DNA from: Paracoccus contaminans | GTDB taxonomy: Bacteria; Pseudomonadota; Alphaproteobacteria; Rhodobacterales; Rhodobacteraceae | Length of the DNA stretch: 64,000 nt | Assembly: GCF_002105555.1 (NCBI RefSeq) | Contig: NZ_CP020612.1 | Coordinates: forward strand, 1,976,001-2,040,000 | Direction of reading: 5' to 3' | Shown here: piece after piece, positions 30,351 through 38,484 of the stretch | How positions within the stretch are numbered: position 1 is the first letter of the stretch | Layout of the letters: each line of letters starts with the position of its first letter | Program-made: the position numbers and the translations under genes | Notes under the pieces: generated by a model | Databases searched by the model: none | Seen by the model: the letters and a program-made list of their open reading frames with translations, nothing else | What the model was told of the DNA's origin: nothing

Positions 30351-33008
30351 ATGGCCAGTCTGAACGACATCCGCTCGACCTTTCTCGACTTCTACGAACG
30401 GAACGGCCATCGCCGGGTCGAAAGCTCGCCCCTGGTGCCGCGCAACGATCCCACGCTGATGTTCGCCAATTCGGGGATGGTGCAGTTCAAGAACCTGTTC
30501 ACGGGGCTGGAACACCGCGACTATACCCGCGCGACCACGGCGCAGAAATGCGTGCGCGCGGGCGGCAAGCACAACGACCTCGACAATGTGGGCTACACGG
30601 CGCGGCACCATACCTTCTTTGAAATGCTGGGCAATTTCAGCTTTGGCGACTATTTCAAGGAACAGGCCATCCCCTATGCCTGGGAACTGCTGACCCGCAA
30701 TTTCGGGATTCCCAAGGACAAGCTGCTGGTCACCGTCTATCACACCGATGACGAGGCGGCGGATATCTGGAAAAAGGTCGCGGGGCTGACCGATGACCGC
30801 ATCATCCGCATCCCCACCAATGACAATTTCTGGCAGATGGGCCCGACCGGCCCCTGCGGCCCCTGCACCGAAATCTTCTATGACCACGGCCCGTCGATCT
30901 GGGGCGGCCCGCCCGGTTCGGCCGACGAGGACGGGGATCGGTTCATCGAGATCTGGAACCTCGTCTTCATGCAGTTCGAGCAGTTCGAGGACGGCAGCAT
31001 GAAACCGTTGCCCAACCCCTCGATCGACACCGGCATGGGGCTGGAACGGATCGGCGCGCTGCTGCAGGGCAAGCACGACAACTATGACACCGACCTGATG
31101 CGCGCGCTGATCGAGGCGAGCGCTCATGCAACCAGCAGCGACCCCGACGGCCCCGGCAAGGTCCATCACCGTGTCATCGCCGACCACCTGCGGTCCACCA
31201 GCTTTCTGATCGCCGACGGGGTGATGCCATCCAACGAGGGCCGCGGCTATGTGCTGCGCCGCATCATGCGCCGCGCCATGCGCCATGCGCACATGCTGGG
31301 GGCGCAGGATCCGCTGATGCACCGTCTGGTTCCGGCGCTGGTCCGCCAGATGGGCGCGGCCTATCCCGAACTGACCCGCGCGCAGGCGATGATCGAGGAA
31401 ACGCTGCGCGGCGAGGAAACCCGCTTCCGCCAGACGCTCGACCGGGGGCTGCGGCTGCTGTCGGATGAGGTCGCGCGGCTGCCCGAAGGGGCCGACCTGC
31501 CGGGCGAGACGGCTTTCCGGCTGTATGACACCTATGGCTTTCCGCTGGACCTCACGCAGGATGCGCTGCGCGAACAGGGCCGCGGGGTCGAGATCGCCGG
31601 TTTTGACGCGGCCATGGCCGAACAGAAGGCCAAGGCCCGCGCCGCCTGGGCCGGGTCGGGCGAGACGAAGGATTCGGCCATCTGGTTCGAGCTGGCCGAC
31701 CGGCATGGCGCGACCGAGTTCCTTGGCTATGACACCGAAGAGGCCGAGGGCCAGATCCAGGCGCTGATCCGGGACGGCGCCGAAATCGATGCCGCCGCCG
31801 AGGGCGAGCAGGTCCAGATCGTCGTCAACCAGTCGCCCTTCTATGCCGAAAGCGGCGGGCAGGTGGGGGATACGGGCCTCATCACGACCGAAACGGGTGC
31901 CGCGCGGGTAACCGACACGCGCAAGTCGGGCGCGCTGTTCATCCATGTCGCCGAGGTGACGACGGGGCGCATCGCCTGCGGCCAGGGGGCGAGCCTGTCG
32001 GTGGATCATGACCGCCGCGGCGCGATCCGGGCCAACCACTCTGCCACCCATCTGCTGAACGAGGCCCTGCGCAATGCGCTGGGCGAGCATGTCGCGCAGA
32101 AAGGCTCGCTGAATGCACAAGACCGGCTGCGCTTTGACTTCAGCCACGGCAAGGCGCTGACGGGCGATGAGCTGGCGCAGGTCGAGGCCGAGGTGAATGC
32201 CGTCATCCGGCAGAACACGCCCGTGGAAACGCGGCTGATGACCCCCGATGACGCCCGTGCCATGGGCGCGCAGGCCCTGTTCGGCGAGAAATACGGCGAC
32301 GAGGTGCGCGTCGTGTCGATGGGCCGGCGCGAGGGGTCGGGAAAGGGCGCGGGCCGCGATACCTATTCGCTGGAGCTGTGCGGGGGCACCCATGTCGGCC
32401 GCACCGGCGACATCGGCGCTTTTGTCCTGCTGGGCGACAGCGCGTCAAGCGCGGGGGTGCGCCGCGTCGAGGCGCTGACCGGGCAGGCCGCGCTGGCGCA
32501 TCTGCGCGAGGCGGAGCGGCAGCTTGCCGATATCGCCGGTCTGCTCAAGGCGCAGCCGGGCGAGGTCGTGGGGCGGGTCAGGGCGCTGGCCGATGATCGC
32601 AAGGCGATGCAGAACGAGATCGCGCAGCTGAAGCGCCAGCTTGCCATGGGCGCCAGCCCGGCTGAGGCCGCCGTCAAGGAGATCGCCGGCATCAAGCTGA
32701 TCGCCCGGCGCGTCGAGGGGGTTTCCGGCAAGGAACTGGGCGCGCTGGCCGACCAGATGCGGCAGGGCCTTGATAGCGGCGCCGTCGTGGTGATGGCCGA
32801 GGATAACGGCAAGGCCACGGTGGCGGCCAGCGTCACCCCTGACCTGGCGGCGCGCGTTTCGGCGGTGGCGCTGGTCCAGGCGGCGGTTGCCGCGCTTGGC
32901 GGCAAGGGCGGCGGGGGGCGGCCCGACCGCGCGCAGGGCGGCGCGCCGTCGCTGGACAAGGCCGAGGCAGCGATCGAGGCGGTCGAGGAGCTGCTGTCCG
33001 GCGCCTGA
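30351..33008 (+). CDS. alaS: alanyl-tRNA synthetase
   Basis: 885 residues, full length. Charges tRNA-Ala. The class II core has [54 protein letters not shown] and [17 protein letters not shown]. The editing domain shows [11 protein letters not shown] (HxxxH zinc ligands) and [13 protein letters not shown] (Cys and His ligands), and a C-terminal C-Ala domain follows. The ATG at 30351 has AGGA about 8 nt upstream. Single-gene unit with hairpins on both sides. Confidence 0.97.
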   Translation: MASLNDIRSTFLDFYERNGHRRVESSPLVPRNDPTLMFANSGMVQFKNLFTGLEHRDYTRATTAQKCVRAGGKHNDLDNVGYTARHHTFFEMLGNFSFGDYFKEQAIPYAWELLTRNFGIPKDKLLVTVYHTDDEAADIWKKVAGLTDDRIIRIPTNDNFWQMGPTGPCGPCTEIFYDHGPSIWGGPPGSADEDGDRFIEIWNLVFMQFEQFEDGSMKPLPNPSIDTGMGLERIGALLQGKHDNYDTDLMRALIEASAHATSSDPDGPGKVHHRVIADHLRSTSFLIADGVMPSNEGRGYVLRRIMRRAMRHAHMLGAQDPLMHRLVPALVRQMGAAYPELTRAQAMIEETLRGEETRFRQTLDRGLRLLSDEVARLPEGADLPGETAFRLYDTYGFPLDLTQDALREQGRGVEIAGFDAAMAEQKAKARAAWAGSGETKDSAIWFELADRHGATEFLGYDTEEAEGQIQALIRDGAEIDAAAEGEQVQIVVNQSPFYAESGGQVGDTGLITTETGAARVTDTRKSGALFIHVAEVTTGRIACGQGASLSVDHDRRGAIRANHSATHLLNEALRNALGEHVAQKGSLNAQDRLRFDFSHGKALTGDELAQVEAEVNAVIRQNTPVETRLMTPDDARAMGAQALFGEKYGDEVRVVSMGRREGSGKGAGRDTYSLELCGGTHVGRTGDIGAFVLLGDSASSAGVRRVEALTGQAALAHLREAERQLADIAGLLKAQPGEVVGRVRALADDRKAMQNEIAQLKRQLAMGASPAEAAVKEIAGIKLIARRVEGVSGKELGALADQMRQGLDSGAVVVMAEDNGKATVAASVTPDLAARVSAVALVQAAVAALGGKGGGGRPDRAQGGAPSLDKAEAAIEAVEELLSGA

Positions 33009-33026
33009 TCCTTGGGCAGACCGAAC

Positions 33027-33055
33027 GCCGCGCGATCTTGTGATGGGCGCGCGGC
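33027..33055 (+). terminator. terminator-like hairpin after alaS
   Basis: GCCGCGCG (33027-33034), 13-nt loop, CGCGCGGC (33048-33055), 19 bp after the alaS stop. No T tract. Confidence 0.5.
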
Positions 33056-33137
33056 GGACCGGCCCGGCAAAGCGGATGCACCGGCTTTTCGCGCCTGCTA
33101 GGCTTCGGGAAAGACAAGAACAAGCTGGGGGGCGTGA

Positions 33138-33932
33138 ATGTGCCGTTGGGCGGCCTATGTCGGCAGGCCGATCTATCTGGAAGACATTGTCAGCCGGCCC
33201 GGCCATTCCCTGGTCCGGCAAAGCCATGGGGCAAAGCGCTGCCACACGCCGGTCAATGCCGATGGTTTCGGCATCGCCTGGTATGGTGACCGCGAACAGC
33301 CCGGACTGTACCGCGATGTCATGCCCGCATGGTCCGATCCGAATCTGCACAGCCTGACCGCGACGGTCCGGTCGCATCTGTTCATGGCCCATGTCCGCGC
33401 CTCGACCGGCACCTCGACCAGCCGCAACAACTGCCATCCCTTCACCGTGGGGCGCTGGAGCTTCATGCATAATGGCCAGTTCGGCGGCTATAACGACTGG
33501 CGGCGCTGCGCCGATGCCCTGATCCCGGATGAGCTTTATCCCCAGCGCAAGGGCGCGACCGACAGCGAGGCGTTTTTCCTGTGCGCCCTGGGCGAGGGGC
33601 TGGACAACGACCCGATGGGCGCGATGGCGCGTGCGACCGCGCGCTTTGAGGCGCTGGCGCGCGACCGCGGCACGGCGCCCTTCGTGCGGCTGACCTGCGC
33701 CTTTTCGGACGGGCGGCGGCTTTACGCGCTGCGCTATTCGTCCGATGATCAGGCGCCCACGCTGTTTCACCGCTGGTCCCCCAGCCGCGGCGGCCGCGCC
33801 GTCGTGTCCGAGCCGCTGGAGGCGGATGAGACGGACTGGCTGGAAATCGCACCGGGCAGCTTTTGCGTGTTCGAGGGCGAGACGGCCTCCGTCACGCGCT
33901 TTGTTCCCGCCGCGGCGCGCGTCGCGGCCTGA
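33138..33932 (+). CDS. class II glutamine amidotransferase (YafJ/EgtC-like)
   Basis: 264 residues. The N-terminal nucleophile is Cys2 after removal of Met (MCRWAAYVG). NADGFGIAWYG, AHVRASTGTSTSRNNCHPF and SFMHNGQFGGYNDWR are the Ntn-glutaminase motifs, with the Asn/Gly oxyanion residues in HNGQFGG. Releases ammonia from glutamine or a gamma-glutamyl compound; the acceptor is unknown since it has no synthetase domain. The stop and the next start overlap as TGATG, linking it to the flavoprotein downstream. Confidence 0.88.
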   Translation: MCRWAAYVGRPIYLEDIVSRPGHSLVRQSHGAKRCHTPVNADGFGIAWYGDREQPGLYRDVMPAWSDPNLHSLTATVRSHLFMAHVRASTGTSTSRNNCHPFTVGRWSFMHNGQFGGYNDWRRCADALIPDELYPQRKGATDSEAFFLCALGEGLDNDPMGAMARATARFEALARDRGTAPFVRLTCAFSDGRRLYALRYSSDDQAPTLFHRWSPSRGGRAVVSEPLEADETDWLEIAPGSFCVFEGETASVTRFVPAAARVAA

Positions 33933-35023
33933 TGAAAAACCCCGGCGGCATCATGGAATGTGACATTCTCATCATCGGCGGGGGTGTTGCAGGTCTTTCG
34001 GCTGCGGCCGAGATCGCCCCCTCGGCCAGCGTGATCCTTGTCGAAGCCGAGGATAGCCTGGCCTATCATGCCTCTGCCCGCTCGGCCGCGCTGTATGAGC
34101 CATATTACGGCCCGCCCGCGATCACCGAGCTGTCGCTTGCCTCGCGCGCATCGCTCGAGAATGCAGGGGTGCTTTCGGCGCGCGGAATGATGGTCGTGGC
34201 CTCTGCCGGAGAGCAGGCGGCCTTTGCGGCCGACATGGCGGCGATGCATCTGCGCGACATCACGCCCGATGAGGCGGCGGCGCTGTTCCCGGCGCTGGAC
34301 CCGGGACGGATCGCGCTGGCCGGGCATGGCGATCATGCCTGGGACATCGACACCGACCAGCTGGTCCAGTCGTTCGCGCGCAAGGCCCGCAGCCATGGCG
34401 CAACGATCATCACGCGGGCCGGGCTGACGGGCCTGCGGCGGCAGGGCAGCGCGTGGCAGGCGATTACGCGCGAGGGGCCGATAGCGGCCCGCATGGTCAT
34501 CAATGCCGCCGGGGCCTGGGCCGATGCCATCGGCCGGATGGCCGGCCTTGCCCCGATAGGGCTGGTGCCGCATCGCCGTTCGATGGCCCGCATCGCCGCG
34601 CCTGGCGGACTGGACCCGGCCGCCTGGCCGATGGTCATTGGTGCAGGCGAGAAATGGTATGCCAAGCCTGACGCGGGCGCGCTGATCGTCTCGCCCGCGG
34701 ACGCCGATGCGGTCGAGCCGCATGACGCCTGGGCCGACGACATGGTTCTGGCCGAGGGCCTTGCGCGTTACGAGGCGCTCAGCCGCTTTCAGGTCGAACG
34801 GCTGCTTGCCAGCTGGGCCGGCCTGCGCACCTTTTCCCCGGACGGAACCCCCATCTATGGGCGCGACGCTGCCGAGCCGTCATTCCTGTGGTTCGCGGGG
34901 CAGGGCGGCTATGGCTTTCAATCGGCGCCCGCCGCCGCGCGGTTCATTGCCGACATCGCCTTGGGGCGGGGCGTGGATCGGGCGCTGGGGGCGCTACTCT
35001 CGCCCGCCCGCTTCGCCCGCTGA
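33932..35023 (+). CDS. FAD-dependent oxidoreductase of the DAO family, D-arginine dehydrogenase-like
   Basis: 363 residues. FAD Rossmann motif [33 protein letters not shown] resembles the H-SGRSAAHY stretch of DauA, and the C-terminal GTPIYGRDA and [19 protein letters not shown] are typical. Probably deaminates a D-amino acid with electrons passed to the respiratory chain. Start ATG at 33932 is coupled to the upstream stop (TGATG); ATG at 33953 (MECDIL) gives the more usual N-terminus. Its 3' end overlaps the convergent aroC by 30 bp. Confidence 0.8.
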   Translation: MKNPGGIMECDILIIGGGVAGLSAAAEIAPSASVILVEAEDSLAYHASARSAALYEPYYGPPAITELSLASRASLENAGVLSARGMMVVASAGEQAAFAADMAAMHLRDITPDEAAALFPALDPGRIALAGHGDHAWDIDTDQLVQSFARKARSHGATIITRAGLTGLRRQGSAWQAITREGPIAARMVINAAGAWADAIGRMAGLAPIGLVPHRRSMARIAAPGGLDPAAWPMVIGAGEKWYAKPDAGALIVSPADADAVEPHDAWADDMVLAEGLARYEALSRFQVERLLASWAGLRTFSPDGTPIYGRDAAEPSFLWFAGQGGYGFQSAPAAARFIADIALGRGVDRALGALLSPARFAR

Positions 35024-36121
35024 GCCGATCCGTCCCCGGACGCCGCCGGTCTGCGCGCGGTCCAGCAGCAGATGGTCGAGGATCACGCAGGCCGCCATCG
35101 CCTCGGCCACCGGGACGGCGCGGATGCCCACGCAGGGGTCGTGGCGACCCTTGGTGATCAGGTCGATCTCCTCGCCGGCCTGGTTGATGGTGCGGCGCGC
35201 GGTCAGGATCGAGCTGGTCGGCTTGACGGCGAAGCGCATGACGATGTCCTGCCCGGTCGTGATCCCGCCAAGGATGCCGCCGGCGTGGTTCGTGCCAAAG
35301 ACCGGGCCATCCGGCCCCATGCGGATTTCATCAGCATTTTCAGTGCCTTTCAGGCGGGCGGCGGTCATGCCCTCGCCGATCTCGACGCCCTTGACGGCGT
35401 TGATCGACATCATCGCCGCGGCAAGGTCGGTGTCGAGCTTGGCATAGACAGGGGCGCCGAGGCCGGGGGGGCAGCCGCGGATGGTGACCTCGATCACGGC
35501 GCCGATGCTGTCCTGGGCCTTGCGGATCTCGTTCAGATACGCGGTCCATTCGGGGACGGCGGCGGCGTCGGGCAAAAACAGGTCGTTGCGGTCGATTTCC
35601 GCAAAGTCGAAGCGGGCGCGGTCGGCGACCAGATCGCCCATCTGGACCATATAACCCGTGATGGTCAGCTGTTGCGCAAGCTGGCGCAGGACCGCGCGGG
35701 CGACGCCGCCGGCGGCGACGCGTGCGGCGGTTTCGCGGGCGGAGGATCGGCCACCGCCGCGATAGTCTCGGATTGCGTATTTCTGCCAATAGGTTATGTC
35801 GGCGTGGCCGGGGCGGAAGGCGGCCGCGATGTCGCCATAGTCGCGGCTGCGCTGATCGGTGTTCTCGATCATCAGCTGGATCGGGGTGCCGGTGGTGCGG
35901 CCCTCGAACACGCCGGACAGGATGCGGACCTGATCGGGTTCCTGCCGCTGGGTGGTCAGCTTGCTCTGGCCCGGGCGGCGGCGGTCGAGCCAGGGCTGAA
36001 TGTCTGATTCCGTTAGGGAAATTCCCGGCGGGCAGCCGTCGACGGTGGCGCCGAGGGCGGGGCCGTGGCTTTCGCCCCAGGTGGTGACGGTGAAGATGCG
36101 GCCGAAGGTGTTGAAGCTCAT
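34994..36121 (-). CDS. aroC: chorismate synthase
   Basis: 375 residues. Converts EPSP to chorismate with reduced FMN, the last shared step of aromatic amino-acid synthesis. The N-terminus [33 protein letters not shown] is the family signature (in two parts), followed by [50 protein letters not shown] and [20 protein letters not shown] at 36121 is chosen; the frame is open to 36256 but upstream sequence is the regulatory region with the GTTC array. Confidence 0.96.
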   Translation of the reverse strand: MSFNTFGRIFTVTTWGESHGPALGATVDGCPPGISLTESDIQPWLDRRRPGQSKLTTQRQEPDQVRILSGVFEGRTTGTPIQLMIENTDQRSRDYGDIAAAFRPGHADITYWQKYAIRDYRGGGRSSARETAARVAAGGVARAVLRQLAQQLTITGYMVQMGDLVADRARFDFAEIDRNDLFLPDAAAVPEWTAYLNEIRKAQDSIGAVIEVTIRGCPPGLGAPVYAKLDTDLAAAMMSINAVKGVEIGEGMTAARLKGTENADEIRMGPDGPVFGTNHAGGILGGITTGQDIVMRFAVKPTSSILTARRTINQAGEEIDLITKGRHDPCVGIRAVPVAEAMAACVILDHLLLDRAQTGGVRGRIGSAGEAGGRE

Positions 36122-36224
36122 GCGCCCCCCTTTTGCGCGATGAATAGGGCCGCGGGCTGGCGAGGGGAAGCGCCGGGGCGCAGATTTGGAACTCCCCCCA
36201 CAAGGGGTGTGACTGTCCTTCGGT

Positions 36225-36261
36225 GTTCGGGGGATGTTCGTGCGGCGTTCATGCACGGTTC
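36225..36261 (+). promoter_or_regulatory. four tandem GTTC motifs at exact 11-bp spacing (overlapping SOS-type boxes)
   Basis: GTTC occurs at 36225, 36236, 36247 and 36258, each separated by exactly 7 bp, so every neighbouring pair is a perfect GTTC-N7-GTTC LexA box of the alphaproteobacterial type. The array lies in the 222-bp divergent gap between aroC (104 bp away) and the BrnA-like gene (82 bp away). Binding by LexA is inferred from the consensus; the 11-bp period puts all half sites on one helix face. Confidence 0.6.
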
Positions 36262-36285
36262 ATGCGAATGGCGCCGGGCGGGGGG

Positions 36286-36301
36286 TTAACGGGGCGTTAA
36301 C
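36286..36301 (+). promoter_or_regulatory. candidate CtrA binding site upstream of the BrnA-like gene
   Basis: TTAACGGGGCGTTAAC fits TTAA-N7-TTAAC exactly, and each half is part of a GTTAAC. It ends 42 nt before the ATG at 36344, a usual place for CtrA activation or repression, and lies 24 bp after the GTTC array. Confidence 0.6.
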
Positions 36302-36343
36302 GCGGGCGGGCGAGGATGGCGGCGGTGTTGCAAGGGGGGCGGG

Positions 36344-36871
36344 ATGGCGCAGACGGGCAATCCGCGCGGCGGCGCGGCGGCGAAGGCCGAGGCGGCGCGG
36401 CGGGTCAATTACCACTACATGGCCGACGTGATGCGGCGGCTGGAATGGGATCTGCACCAGCGCATCCTGACCGAGGGGCGGGTGCCGGAGGCCTGGCACG
36501 CGCTGGCCCGCGAGCGGGGGGCGGGCAAGAAGGTGCGGGTGACGATCCTGGTCGAGGAGGAGGTGCTGCGCTTCTTCAAGTCGATGGGCGAGGGGTACGG
36601 GCCGCGGATGAACCGGGTGCTGGCCGGCTTCATGCACGCGCGGCTGGCAGGGCTGCTGGAGGGCGGCGAGACGATGGACTATCTGGCCCGCCGCGATCGC
36701 GAGGGTCTGGACGGGATGAAGCCGGGCTGGGGCGAGTCGCAGAAGATGTACGAGGTGCTGGGCCACGAGGGGGCGGAGCTGATGAGCGACGAGCCGGGGG
36801 TGCCGCTGGGGGAGGAGAAGGCGAGCCGGCGGGCGGACAAGATGGCGTGGTTGCGGGGGAGGGAGGAGTAG
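36344..36871 (+). CDS. orphan BrnA-like / DUF4415-type ribbon-helix-helix protein
   Basis: 175 residues. The middle part, KKVRVTILVEEEVLRFFKSMGEGY followed by GPRMNRVLAGFMHARLAGLL, resembles the BrnA antitoxin / DUF4415 core (beta-strand, then two helices) that binds DNA as a dimer. It is longer than a normal BrnA (about 80-110), with a basic N-terminal part and a charged C-terminal part. No BrnT toxin gene is adjacent, so it is more likely a regulator than half of a toxin-antitoxin pair. Its promoter carries SOS-type and CtrA-type motifs. The reverse-transcriptase insertion begins 18 bp after its stop. Confidence 0.65.
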   Translation: MAQTGNPRGGAAAKAEAARRVNYHYMADVMRRLEWDLHQRILTEGRVPEAWHALARERGAGKKVRVTILVEEEVLRFFKSMGEGYGPRMNRVLAGFMHARLAGLLEGGETMDYLARRDREGLDGMKPGWGESQKMYEVLGHEGAELMSDEPGVPLGEEKASRRADKMAWLRGREE

Positions 36872-36889
36872 AGACGCCAGTAAATTAAT

Positions 36890-38223
36890 CTACGTTGCAT
36901 CGATTAGCCCGCCGTAAACGCGTCGGACTTCTCGGTTCCAGCAGCTTTTGAACCACTTGTGGTGTCTCTTAATCTGTCGTTTCAGCGCGTCGTCGTTAAA
37001 AATTTTGGCTGCTCTGTAAACCTACTTAACGAAGTTTCTTCCACGCCCCAGGTGAGTATATCGGCTCAGTAACTGGCGTCTATACACCTGATTTGATGGA
37101 ATGCCTTTGGATTTTGCGGCAACCAATTTAGCATGGATTCCGCGGCGCATTTTTTTCCGATAGTTCGCCATTGATGATTCCCTCACCTGAACATGGCGAC
37201 CATCGAACGTGAACCCTAGATACTGGGCTGGTTTGTTCGGAGTCAGGCAAACACCACCGGAAAATTCTGATATCACGGTCTTTGTCGCGGAGAGGGCTAA
37301 ACCGTAAGCACTTAGAGCATCCGAGATATGTGTTAAAGCCGAGTCTACGTTTTCGCCTGGGGGCAACACTAGGCAATATCGTCCGAATATCTTCTGTAAC
37401 TAGCGCCTATCCGCTCTGCATAGGTGGACATGCGCTCATCAAACGTCAACATATATAGATTTGCATACATTCCGGATAAGGGCGTACCTTGAGGAATCCC
37501 GAATGGGTCAGCGTGCACCTTCACCAAGCCCGTTGTCTTTCGCACGTGCTTCTTGTATTCATCTGGAGTACACACACGCCCGCATCGACGACGTCTTTTG
37601 CCAAGAACAGCGTCAAGCGAATCTATGTCCACGGAGGCGTAGCGGGTCATCGCTCTGAATATTGTCCAGTGGTGTCCCAAGAGCTGGGTGCTCCCAAGCA
37701 ACTGCAATAGTTCATTTTTCAGGTGCGCATGCAGCAAGTTATCGAAAAAACCCGAAATATCGACGGCTAGCAACTTGCAGTCGGAACGTAAACGGATTTC
37801 GTCGAATAAGTCTTTCGCGTGATGAATATTTTAGCGTCCGCCCTTTCGATACGCAAGCACATACTTCGACAGGTTGCGGCGCCGAAGCTCAACTTCATAA
37901 GCTAGCGACAAAAAGGAAGCGTACGCCTCGAGATAGGCTGCATCCTTGTGCGCGGAAAATTTTATTGGTCTTTCCTTCGATTCTGTAAAGGCTACGCCAT
38001 CTGCGTTTTTCTTGACGCGTCGCTTGACCTCGCTGTAGGCCAGGAACGGATAAAACTGGTGGCGCTTGGTCTCTAATTCAAAATTAACACTAATAACCCT
38101 CGATGCTGCATTCAACTTGTCGTCAAAGTGCATGTAATTGCGCTCTTTGGCGAGGAAAGGACTCACCAAGTCGCCGGTTTGAGGGTCAACATCTTGCTCG
38201 GAGAGGAGGTCTAGCCCGGACAC
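36890..38223 (-). pseudogene. disrupted reverse transcriptase gene, possibly from an RT-based defence system
   Basis: Read on the minus strand, one RT of about 440 residues can be rebuilt across three lesions. It starts at GTG 38223 (MSGLDLLSEQDVDPQTG), then a TAA at 37831-37833 splits VLAYRKGGR from NIHHAKDLFDEIR in the same frame. Next come LLAVDISGFFDN, GIPQGTPLSGMYANLYM and the catalytic YSDDI; a one-base loss at about 37371 shifts the frame to VLPPGENVDSALTHISDALS. A TAG at 37022-37024 splits RGRNFVK from VYRAAKIFNDDALKRQ, and the frame ends at 36890. There is no maturase or HNH domain, so it is not a group II intron. The motifs recall RTs of unknown-group (DRT-like) or Abi type, without proof. 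GC content is clearly below the flanks, so it was acquired. Confidence 0.75.
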
Positions 38224-38484
38224 AATGACACCGTTCGTCGCATGTCCGGGCTTATGTTACCTAACTCCAACCTCGACGAGGCCGTACGAGAGAAACCTGG
38301 TGTGGTACGTTATGACCACATCGTGCTGTGGAGACGAGACGATGGCAAACCTGCCGATCCCGACCTGGGCCCGCATCGCGAAGATTGTGCTTGCGGTCCT
38401 TAACACATTCCACCGATGCCTCTTGCATCGGGCTTAACTCAAGTAGCCTCGAATGAGGCAGCAATCAAGAGGCTCGTCAACGCC
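38224..38484 (-). ncRNA. hairpin-rich region upstream of the reverse transcriptase, candidate structured RNA
   Basis: 261 bp between carB and the RT pseudogene contain three perfect inverted repeats: TGTGGT (38301-38306) with ACCACA (38315-38320); CCGATGC (38413-38419) with GCATCGG (38425-38431); GCCTC (38446-38450) with GAGGC (38455-38459). Retrons and several DRT systems carry a structured template RNA directly upstream of the RT, in the orientation seen here. The two hairpins nearest carB could instead be its terminator, though no T run follows. No known ncRNA family was recognised. Confidence 0.3.

Noticed and set aside
30485..30505. GTTC pair inside alaS as an SOS box
   Set aside because: Spacer is 8 bp, not 7, and it is inside a coding region.
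29028..32393. 1121-codon open frame on the minus strand opposite the serine hydrolase and alaS
   Set aside because: It is the mirror of strongly coding plus-strand genes in high-GC DNA; composition (His, Arg, Gln, Gly-rich) is artefactual and crosses two genes.
37360..37385. Programmed ribosomal frameshift in the reverse transcriptase
   Set aside because: No slippery heptamer at the shift, and two independent in-frame stops elsewhere make decay or sequence error more likely.
36890..38223. Group II intron
   Set aside because: No maturase X or HNH domain and no intron domain V/VI structure recognised at the 3' side.
38225..38437. 70-codon plus-strand frame in the RT upstream region
   Set aside because: No ribosome site, no recognisable domain, and it lies opposite the structured region.
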